From JBLFWJ01 sp047611425 (GTDB lineage: Bacteria; Bacteroidota; Bacteroidia; UBA10329), in NCBI GenBank assembly GCA_047611425.1, contig JBLFWJ010000150.1, positions 1-8,352 of the forward strand: 8,352 nt of DNA, in the 5' to 3' direction. The translations under genes and the position numbers were made by a program. The notes under the pieces were generated by a model. The model did not search any database and was not told the DNA's origin. It saw nothing but the letters and a program-made list of their open reading frames with translations. Below, piece by piece: positions 1-5,681 of the stretch (the stretch's first letter is position 1; each line of letters starts with the position of its first letter).

Positions 1-1
1 T

Positions 2-313
2 AAAAATGCGGATCAAAAATCCTTCTCTGTAAAGGACAAACTCGAATTGGATTATCGTACCGGTAGAGTTTATCACAAGATGAAAGACCATTCAAAGGCC
101 ATTTCATTCTACAAGAAAACGGTTAATGATCATTCTGTTACTGGAACCTACTTTCCAGCAAATGCATCGCTTAAACTTGGTGAGATCTTCGAGCATCAGA
201 ATGATCAATCCGAAGCCTTGAAATGGTACGTGGCCAGTATGGAATACGATGATCACGAATATGAAAACAGCATTGCTCAAAAAGCAAAGGCTGGAATTTC
301 GAGGTTGGATTAA
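2..313 (+). CDS. TPR-repeat protein, C-terminal end (5' end outside window)
   Basis: The reading frame is open to the left edge, so this is the last 103 residues of a longer protein; the TTG at 47 is internal and not a start. Two tetratricopeptide-like helical hairpins are visible. One is around visible residues 15-43 (YRTGRVYHKMKDHSKAISFY, with the G/Y/A/Y spacing of TPRs). The other is around 53-82 (LKLGEIFEHQNDQSEALKWY). The protein ends a few residues after a short lysine/alanine-rich helix (QKAKAGISRL). TPRs are protein-protein interaction scaffolds, and many Bacteroidota TPR proteins are envelope-associated, but the missing N-terminus hides any signal peptide or partner domain. The stop codon lies 2 nt from the stop of the convergent outer-membrane gene. 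The TPR fold is fairly secure; a specific function cannot be assigned. Confidence 0.75.
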   Translation, partial: KNADQKSFSVKDKLELDYRTGRVYHKMKDHSKAISFYKKTVNDHSVTGTYFPANASLKLGEIFEHQNDQSEALKWYVASMEYDDHEYENSIAQKAKAGISRLD

Positions 314-315
314 CT

Positions 316-1755
316 CTAAAACTTAACTCCAACCGAAGCCATTACATTATGGCTACTCACGACAACATCAATCGGTGCAATTGCAGCATCGTACACCAAG
401 TAGTTGGAATTTTCTCGCTGTAATTGATAGGCCATATCGAACATAAAGTGGCGGCCTTTCCATCCAAAACCAAGCGAATACTTCGAATCGTTCAGGTCAT
501 ACTCACCACTGTACGGATCACTGTTCATTCCGAATCCTCCTCGAATAAAAAACTTCTTCAATTTTACCTCTACCCCAGCCCGAATACTTCCTACAGCTTT
601 TAGGTAGTCTTTAATATTACCATTCTCAGTAGAAAAAGAATAATCGTCAGCGCGGAATCGTGCCATTGAATAATCGATGTGTTCGTAATCAACACTGATA
701 ACGGCCATTCTGGCTATCACAAAAGCTACACCACCAATTGCCCGAAAGGGCGTTTGTAACTTGTAGTTGTACGACCCTTCAGGACTTGACGCGCTATAGC
801 TGACCGTGTCAAATACCGATACAATTGATGCGCTATAATTCTCCTCCATATTGAAGAACGTTGGACTATGAATTGAAGCTCCAATTCGGAACCAATCTGC
901 TGGTCGGTAGATTACGCCAAACTTCAAATTCACACCTGACCCCGATGTTCTTAGGAACTCCGTTTGGGTGAATTCTCTAAAGCCACTTGAAGTATCATCG
1001 GGAGCAATTTCAGTGTGATTTCGTTCCGATCTATAATTGATATTCTGATATCCAATCGATCCACCGATGTAAAGGGTATTCGCATAATTCCCTCCAAACG
1101 AAAGGTCTGTCTGCCCTTTAAACCCTTTGGTCGTTTCCTGAATTTGCTGCTGGTGTCCGTAGTTATCAAGCACGTTTCGTTCATAGCTAGATGTTCCTCC
1201 GGCAGGAGTATCAATTAACCAAGTTTGCCAAGCCAAATCCGATCCAAAAGAATTGAGTTGAGTGAAATCCGTTCCTTCAGCATCATACACATATTGGTCG
1301 ATTAAGGATGATCTGTTGTTTACACCTTCGAAATAAGAATTACGATGAAAGGACTGATGCCTTGTGTAATTCAATCCCATTGAAAACCCATTCCAACCTC
1401 GCGCTCCAGTTTCCTTATTTTTCTTCTTGAAACGAGCGACAATTCCGGCATTGCCAATATTGAAGTTCATTTTGGTCTCCGATGAATTCTGACCCAAAAA
1501 CTTTCCTTCAGTTACAATTCCTGCAATTCCTGTACTAAATCCCAGCTGCGTCTTATTGAAAACAGCAACTCCAGCTGGATTAACAGTGATTGCGCTAAGA
1601 TCATTTCCCATTGCGCTCATCGCTCCACTTAACCCCATAAACCGAGCGGTGCCGGTGATGTCATTTTCAGAGTAACGGAGTGCATCAACTTCGTTCTGGG
1701 CAAACCCTGATACTGCAAGGAGTGCTAACGAAATAGTTAGAATTTTCTTCTTCAT
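316..1755 (-). CDS. OmpP1/FadL-like outer-membrane beta-barrel protein
   Basis: Predicted 479-residue outer-membrane barrel of the OmpP1/FadL-like group, often labelled hemin receptor in Bacteroidota; FadL relatives carry hydrophobic molecules across the outer membrane. The ATG at 1755 is chosen because it is preceded by AAGGA at short spacing and starts a clean signal peptide (MKKKILTISLALLAVSGFAQ, likely cut near residue 19-20). The longer GTG start at 1779 would put eight extra residues ahead of the signal and overlap the upstream gene. After the signal, residues 37-62 carry the group's hallmark region (ARFMGLSGAMSAMGNDL then NPAG). The rest alternates aromatic and polar strands and ends in VGVKF, a terminal Phe as expected for BAM-inserted barrels. 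It lies 20 nt downstream of the low-complexity gene, so co-transcription is likely. The substrate is unknown and the hemin label is not supported by anything visible. Confidence 0.85.
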   Translation of the reverse strand: MKKKILTISLALLAVSGFAQNEVDALRYSENDITGTARFMGLSGAMSAMGNDLSAITVNPAGVAVFNKTQLGFSTGIAGIVTEGKFLGQNSSETKMNFNIGNAGIVARFKKKNKETGARGWNGFSMGLNYTRHQSFHRNSYFEGVNNRSSLIDQYVYDAEGTDFTQLNSFGSDLAWQTWLIDTPAGGTSSYERNVLDNYGHQQQIQETTKGFKGQTDLSFGGNYANTLYIGGSIGYQNINYRSERNHTEIAPDDTSSGFREFTQTEFLRTSGSGVNLKFGVIYRPADWFRIGASIHSPTFFNMEENYSASIVSVFDTVSYSASSPEGSYNYKLQTPFRAIGGVAFVIARMAVISVDYEHIDYSMARFRADDYSFSTENGNIKDYLKAVGSIRAGVEVKLKKFFIRGGFGMNSDPYSGEYDLNDSKYSLGFGWKGRHFMFDMAYQLQRENSNYLVYDAAIAPIDVVVSSHNVMASVGVKF

Positions 1756-1775
1756 TATCCTTGATTTTCCAATTA

Positions 1776-3251
1776 TCACCTTCCGCCTCTCGATCTTGAT
1801 GAACCGCTAGATCGCGAACCTCCAGAACTTCTTGACGGAGACGAACTTCTACTTGGGCTTGTAGATGAACCTCGGGAAGGACTCGGTGAAGAACTTCGAT
1901 TCATAGAACCAGATGACCTGTTATTTGAAGGTCGGCTCTGTGTTCCTGAAGGTCTTGTTCGAGAGTTAGATGGTCTTGTTTGAGTACCTGACGGACGACT
2001 TTGTGGATTCGAAGGTCTGGTTTGCGTACCTGAAGGTCGATTTTGAATTCCATTATTCCGGTTACTTGGACTAGAGGGATGTGTCATATTCTGAGAAGGA
2101 CGCGAATTAGAAGGTCTTGTTTGTGCCCCTTGAGGACGCGGTCTCGTACTAGATGGTCTCGTCTGAGTTCCCTGAGAACGTGTTCTTGTCGAACTTGGTC
2201 TCGTCTGAGTAGCCTGTGGACGTGTCTGAGTTCCTTGGGGCCTCGTTTGAGTTGAGGTAGATCGATCAGATCCTGTCACTTTACTACGAGTAGGAGGCAC
2301 AGTTACTTTGGCCGGCTTATAACTGGCTGGTTCCTTAACAGTAGAAGAAGGCCGAGTGCTCATGGCACCAGGTTTCGTGGTTGACGGTCTGGTAGATGGC
2401 AACTTAGAAACAGTTGCTCCTGCTCTATTTCCTTGCAGCGTAGGCTTTATTCTAACTGGGTTTTTGGTTGCAACTCCTCCGGTAGCGTGTGCCACAAGTC
2501 CCGTGGTTGCTTGGCGGTTATACCGTTCTACAAAACCAGCACTTCGATATCCAGACCCGGTTAGACCATTTCCATCTCTATGTCCATAATAGAATCCACT
2601 ATTTGAATCATACGAATTGTAGTACCCTGCGTCAGCGAGACCATTGTTATATCCGTCTGCATATCCATTATAGTACCCGTTTCCAAAACCGCCATTCCCG
2701 AATCCATTGTAGCAAAATGGGTAGGAATTCCAATTGTTGTATCGAGGATAAGACCAGCCAAAACCGCCATTCCAGCCTCCGTAAGAATTCCATCCCCAAG
2801 ACCAACTTGGGTATCCTGAATAAATCGAGGTTCCGTAGCAATACGGATCATTATTGTACCAATACATATTAGTGTACCAAGGATCATAATATCCGTAGTT
2901 ATAAACTGGTCGATGAAATCTTCTTATTCGAGAAGAGTAGTAGTAATCGTCATTTTCGTAGTAGTTACCATTCTCATCAGTGTCAGAATATTCCTCTGTA
3001 TAGCTCTTCTGAAGGCTGTCAGCATACCCTCCAGCTGGGTAATAATCTTCTTCCTCGTAGGTTGAATACCCATCTGTACCAGTGGAATTGTCATCGTACA
3101 CATCTTCATATGTAGGAACCGGATTACGCGTTCCGAAAATCTCATCATCGTCCTGACCGAATGACTGGCCATAGTTGAACATTGTAAACACCAATGCCAT
3201 CACTAGGCTGACTATTGCTCTCTGATTGAAGTAAGTGACTTGCTTTTCCAT
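1776..3251 (-). CDS. Secreted low-complexity protein (acidic / Tyr-Asn-Gly / Arg-Ser-Thr-Pro)
   Basis: 491-residue exported protein of unknown function with three compositional blocks. Residues 1-33 form a signal-like segment with a hydrophobic core (AIVSLVMALVFTMF), probably cut before QDDDE. Residues 34-107 are acidic and Tyr-rich. Residues 108-225 start with RRFHRPVYNYGYYDPWY and are extremely rich in Tyr, Trp, Asn and Gly. Residues 290-491 are strongly basic, built of TQTRP-type repeats and an Arg/Ser tail ending SRSRGGR. No catalytic domain is seen. Similar Bacteroidota proteins have been labelled vitellogenin-like, which I take to be a composition artefact. The ATG at 3251 has GGAG 7 nt upstream. 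It is the first gene of a pair with the barrel protein and is divergent from proS. A surface matrix, adhesin or envelope-bound polymer-binding role is conceivable from composition only. Confidence 0.8.
   Translation of the reverse strand: MEKQVTYFNQRAIVSLVMALVFTMFNYGQSFGQDDDEIFGTRNPVPTYEDVYDDNSTGTDGYSTYEEEDYYPAGGYADSLQKSYTEEYSDTDENGNYYENDDYYYSSRIRRFHRPVYNYGYYDPWYTNMYWYNNDPYCYGTSIYSGYPSWSWGWNSYGGWNGGFGWSYPRYNNWNSYPFCYNGFGNGGFGNGYYNGYADGYNNGLADAGYYNSYDSNSGFYYGHRDGNGLTGSGYRSAGFVERYNRQATTGLVAHATGGVATKNPVRIKPTLQGNRAGATVSKLPSTRPSTTKPGAMSTRPSSTVKEPASYKPAKVTVPPTRSKVTGSDRSTSTQTRPQGTQTRPQATQTRPSSTRTRSQGTQTRPSSTRPRPQGAQTRPSNSRPSQNMTHPSSPSNRNNGIQNRPSGTQTRPSNPQSRPSGTQTRPSNSRTRPSGTQSRPSNNRSSGSMNRSSSPSPSRGSSTSPSRSSSPSRSSGGSRSSGSSRSRGGR
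1917..2261 (-). repeat. Degenerate tandem TQTRPS/G coding repeats
   Basis: This stretch encodes residues about 331-445 of the low-complexity protein. The pentapeptide TQTRP occurs six times exactly and many more times as variants (AQTRP, IQNRP, TQSRP, STRTR). It is separated by short SG, SN or QG linkers with a period near 7-10 residues. At DNA level the same units appear on the plus strand as recurring GGTCTnGTnTGAGTnCC-like blocks. Third positions differ between copies, so the repeats look old and selected at protein level, although length change by slippage or recombination remains possible. Confidence 0.8.
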
Positions 3252-3252
3252 G

Positions 3253-3283
3253 TTGAAGCTCCGTTACGTATTGATTAATTTAG
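3253..3283 (+). promoter_or_regulatory. Probable Bacteroidota-type promoter for proS
   Basis: TTG at 3253-3255 is followed after 20 nt by TAATTTAG at 3276-3283, one mismatch from the Bacteroidota -7 consensus TAnnTTTG. Transcription would begin near 3288-3290 and give proS a leader of roughly 40 nt. The -33 part almost touches the start codon of the divergent gene. This is motif matching only. Confidence 0.5.
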
Positions 3284-3288
3284 CCCGC

Positions 3289-3305
3289 TCTCGGACAGCC
3301 CGAGA
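3289..3305. repeat. Perfect 6-bp inverted repeat in divergent spacer / proS leader
   Basis: TCTCGG (3289-3294) and CCGAGA (3300-3305) are exact reverse complements around a 5-nt loop, ACAGC. The repeat sits just after the predicted -7 element of proS, so it would form a hairpin at or near the 5' end of the proS mRNA. It also lies in the leader of the divergent gene. It could be a transcript-stabilising 5' hairpin, a protein-binding operator, or chance. There is no T tract on either side, so it is not a standard terminator. Confidence 0.45.
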
Positions 3306-3327
3306 AACTCAAATATCATACCAAATA

Positions 3328-4803
3328 ATGGGTAAAGGAATTACAAAAAGAGAGGAGGATTATTCGAAGTGGTACAACGAACTGGTTGCGAAAGCCGACC
3401 TTGCAGAAAGCAGTGCCGTTAGGGGATGCATGGTCATCAAGCCATACGGGTACTCTGTTTGGGAACGCATGCAACGTGATCTTGATGACCGCTTTAAAGA
3501 AACTGGACATGAGAATGCGTACTTCCCTTTGTTCATTCCAAAGTCATTTTTCAGCAAAGAAGCTGCTCATGTGGAGGGGTTTGCCAAAGAATGTGCGATT
3601 GTTACCCATTACAGATTGAAGAATGGAGAAAATGGAGGCATCGAAGTTGACGAAACTGCCAAGTTGGAGGAGGAGCTGATTGTCCGACCAACTTCCGAAA
3701 CGATTATCTGGAACACCTACAAGAATTGGATTCAGAGTTACCGAGACCTGCCTTTACTCATCAATCAATGGGCAAATGTTGTTCGATGGGAAATGAGAAC
3801 CAGACTCTTTCTGAGAACGACTGAGTTCCTTTGGCAAGAAGGCCATACTGCACATGCTACTGCTAACGAAGCAATCAAGGAGGCTGAAATGATTACAGAT
3901 CTCTACGAGAGTTTCTGTCAAGATATTCTGGCAATGCCAATTTGGAAAGGTGTTAAATCAGAAAACGAACGGTTTGCGGGGGCTGTTGAAACGTATTGCA
4001 TTGAAGCATTAATGCAAGACGGAAAAGCACTTCAAGCTGGAACTTCACACTTTCTTGGTCAGAATTTCGCGCGTGCATTCGATGTAAAATTCACTAACAA
4101 AGAAGGTGTTCAAGATTTGGTTTGGGCTACTTCTTGGGGAGTTACTACAAGATTGATCGGTGCTTTGATCATGACACATTCAGATGACCAAGGATTGGTG
4201 CTACCTCCACGGTTGGCACCGCATCAAGTAGTAATCGTTCCTATATACAAAGGCGAAGAACAGTACAAAGTAGTTGTTGACGAAGCCGAAAAGATTGTCA
4301 AAGAATTAAAAGCAATCGGTATTCGCGTGAAATTGGATGCCCGAGATACCCACAAACCAGGCTGGAAATTTGCTCAGTATGAACTGAAAGGGGTACCGAC
4401 TAGAATTGCCATCGGTGGACGTGATATTGAAAATAACACGGTTGAATTGGCTCGTAGAGATACAAGCACCAAAGAAACCGTCAGCAGAGAAGGACTTGCT
4501 GAGAACATTAAAAATCTGTTAGATGAAATTCAATCAAACCTCTACAATAAAGCGGTTGATTATAGAACAGAGCACACAACAACCGTTGATTCTTTTGAAG
4601 AATTCAAGGAGGTATTGAACGGTAAAGGAGGATTTGTCCTTGCACACTGGGACGGTACTGTAGAAACCGAGAAGAAGATTAAGGAAAAGACCAAAGCGAC
4701 CCTTCGACTTATTCCACAAGAAGAGGAATATCACGTTGAGGGAAAATGCATAATCACCGGTAATCCTTCTAAGCAATTGGTGGTTTTTGCAAAAGCATAC
4801 TGA
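3328..4803 (+). CDS. proS: Prolyl-tRNA synthetase, short archaeal/eukaryotic-type
   Basis: Class II aminoacyl-tRNA synthetase that charges tRNA-Pro with proline in the cytoplasm; 491 residues, normal for the short form without the INS editing domain. The ATG at 3328 gives the family N-terminus (MGKGITKREEDYSKWYNELV); a frame extending upstream to 3235 would run back through the promoter region. The catalytic core shows RPTSE (residues 120-124), motif 2 (RTRLFLRTTEFLWQEGHT, 157-174), AGTSHFLGQNFA (237-248) and motif 3 (GVTTRLIGALIM, 271-282). The anticodon-binding domain covers about 300-400. The C-terminal domain ends FAKAY, keeping the conserved terminal Tyr of this type. Of the four zinc-binding Cys of archaeal relatives, only one (Cys473 in GKCIITG) appears to remain. 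The next gene follows after 1 nt. Confidence 0.97.
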   Translation: MGKGITKREEDYSKWYNELVAKADLAESSAVRGCMVIKPYGYSVWERMQRDLDDRFKETGHENAYFPLFIPKSFFSKEAAHVEGFAKECAIVTHYRLKNGENGGIEVDETAKLEEELIVRPTSETIIWNTYKNWIQSYRDLPLLINQWANVVRWEMRTRLFLRTTEFLWQEGHTAHATANEAIKEAEMITDLYESFCQDILAMPIWKGVKSENERFAGAVETYCIEALMQDGKALQAGTSHFLGQNFARAFDVKFTNKEGVQDLVWATSWGVTTRLIGALIMTHSDDQGLVLPPRLAPHQVVIVPIYKGEEQYKVVVDEAEKIVKELKAIGIRVKLDARDTHKPGWKFAQYELKGVPTRIAIGGRDIENNTVELARRDTSTKETVSREGLAENIKNLLDEIQSNLYNKAVDYRTEHTTTVDSFEEFKEVLNGKGGFVLAHWDGTVETEKKIKEKTKATLRLIPQEEEYHVEGKCIITGNPSKQLVVFAKAY

Positions 4804-4804
4804 T

Positions 4805-5494
4805 TTGACAAAGGAGTCGACCCGTAGTTTAATTCTCAAATCATTGGTAGAGAAACTGCCAGTGAAAGCGGCTGCGCTTGATAATACGAAGGCTTGCTTC
4901 GAGATAATCAAGGAGGAACTTAAAACCCTTGCTGATGAAATGTGCGAAGCATCAAAAGAAGAGGGTTGTTTTCAAATTAAATATCGCGATGCTGGTTCAA
5001 ATCAATGCGAACTGAGTTTTGGGGAGGATGTAATCATCTTCTATTTATATGCGGACGTATTTGATCTTGATCCTTCACATCCATATTGGAAGACCTCCTA
5101 TTTAAAAGATGACAGAAACAAAGGCTTTTGCGGGATGATTGGCATTTTTAATTTCTTATCGAATTCCTTCCGGCTCAATCGAAAAGAAGATGTTGGCTAT
5201 ATGATTGGGAGGGTTTTCATTAATACGGAAAACCATTTCTTCACCGAAGGAAAACGCCAATTGGCATTTTTATTTAACGATTTCATAAATAGTACTGTTG
5301 ACCAAAATGCTGTTAGATCCATCACCGAATCAGCAGTTCAATATTGCTTAGAATTCGACCTACAGAGTCCTCCGTACTCCGATGTAATGCAAGTTCGGGT
5401 TGGGGATATTCAATCTCAAAACCAACAAATGAATATTAAAACTGGTAAGAGACTTGGATTCAGATTCGAGGCAGATACCGATCATATTGAATGA
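4805..5494 (+). CDS. Conserved-looking hypothetical protein downstream of proS
   Basis: Function not recognised. The protein is 229 residues, soluble, with no signal peptide or membrane segment. It opens with amphipathic helices (SLILKSLVEKLPVKAAALD, then an EIIKEELKTLADEM helix). A mixed alpha/beta core follows: GEDVIIFYLYADVFDLDPSHPYW at 73-95 and GMIGIFNFLSNSFRLNR at 110-126. The motif NHFFTEGKRQ sits at 143-152, and there is a final QTGKR-like stretch (KTGKRLGFRFE, 212-222). I recall similar unnamed proteins in other Bacteroidota, but no annotated domain. No in-frame ATG occurs before codon 46. The two plausible starts are TTG at 4805 (MTKEST, 1 nt after the proS stop) and TTG at 4787, which would overlap proS. 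The 4805 start is preferred, probably using coupled translation from proS. No Shine-Dalgarno sequence is visible. Confidence 0.75.
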   Translation: MTKESTRSLILKSLVEKLPVKAAALDNTKACFEIIKEELKTLADEMCEASKEEGCFQIKYRDAGSNQCELSFGEDVIIFYLYADVFDLDPSHPYWKTSYLKDDRNKGFCGMIGIFNFLSNSFRLNRKEDVGYMIGRVFINTENHFFTEGKRQLAFLFNDFINSTVDQNAVRSITESAVQYCLEFDLQSPPYSDVMQVRVGDIQSQNQQMNIKTGKRLGFRFEADTDHIE

Positions 5495-5528
5495 TCTAAA
5501 AAAAATATTTTTCGAGACAAATAACTTT

Positions 5529-5536
5529 TACATTTG
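5529..5536 (+). promoter_or_regulatory. -7 promoter element of tRNA-Glu
   Basis: TACATTTG is an exact match to the Bacteroidota -7 consensus TAnnTTTG and lies 17 nt before the mature tRNA. The -33 position falls in an A/T run (around 5507-5512) without a clean TTG, so only the -7 half is strong. Transcription should start around 5541-5544, giving a short 5' leader removed by RNase P. Confidence 0.65.
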
Positions 5537-5553
5537 CACTCCCAAAAACATAG

Positions 5554-5628
5554 GGCCCGTTCGTCTAGGGGTTAGGACGCCAGGTTTTCATCCTGGTAAC
5601 AGGGGTTCGATTCCCCTACGGGCTACCA
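5554..5628 (+). tRNA. tRNA-Glu, anticodon UUC
   Basis: A complete cloverleaf can be folded. The acceptor stem pairs GGCCCGT (5554-5560) with ACGGGCT (5618-5624) through one terminal G-U pair. The D arm starts GTCTAGGGGTTAGGAC. The anticodon stem pairs CCAGG with CCTGG around the loop TTTTCAT, with anticodon TTC at 5587-5589. The T arm is AGGGG-TTCGATT-CCCCT. The discriminator is A5625, and CCA is encoded at 5626-5628. The D-arm and variable-loop sequences closely resemble bacterial tRNA-Glu. It is a single tRNA with its own promoter and terminator. Confidence 0.97.
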
Positions 5629-5633
5629 AAGAC

Positions 5634-5668
5634 AACTCCTCTCAGTAAAAAAACTGAGAGGAGTTTTT
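5634..5668 (+). terminator. Rho-independent terminator after tRNA-Glu
   Basis: A perfect 13-bp stem, AACTCCTCTCAGT (5634-5646) with ACTGAGAGGAGTT (5653-5665), closes an AAAAAA loop and runs into a short T tract ending at 5668. It begins 6 nt after the tRNA CCA end. The T tract overlaps the first base of a -7 promoter element for icd. Confidence 0.93.
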
Positions 5669-5675
5669 ACATTTG
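5668..5675 (+). promoter_or_regulatory. -7 promoter element of icd, overlapping the terminator
   Basis: TACATTTG, identical to the elements before tRNA-Glu and rpsT, ends 6 nt before the icd ATG. Its -33 half would fall in the terminator hairpin (about 5646-5648), where no TTG is present. If the element is used, transcription would begin at or within a few nt of the start codon, producing a leaderless or nearly leaderless mRNA. Read-through from the tRNA is blocked by the terminator just upstream, so some promoter here is needed. Confidence 0.5.
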
Positions 5676-5681
5676 GGGATC

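Noticed and set aside
305..330. Terminator between the convergent TPR and barrel genes
   Set aside because: The stops are 2 nt apart and only a short direct repeat (TTAACTC) is present, with no hairpin.
1755..1779. Longer GTG start for the barrel protein
   Set aside because: It adds eight residues before a classic signal peptide and overlaps the upstream gene; the ATG at 1755 has AAGGA at good spacing.
2043..2887. Several overlapping frames on both strands within the low-complexity gene
   Set aside because: They mirror the repetitive codons of the main frame, have skewed composition and no domains or initiation signals.
3235..3327. Upstream extension of proS
   Set aside because: It would begin inside the divergent gene and translate the promoter and inverted repeat; the family N-terminus matches the ATG at 3328.
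4534..4911. Minus-strand frame of 125 codons across the proS / hypothetical junction
   Set aside because: It is antisense to two better supported genes, with no recognisable motif or start signal.
5554..5640. tRNA-Glu as an integration (att) site
   Set aside because: No second copy of the tRNA 3' end and no integrase were noticed in the window; the flanking genes are housekeeping.
5454..5648. Plus-strand frame spanning tRNA-Glu
   Set aside because: It translates the tRNA and the terminator stem; no protein is plausible.
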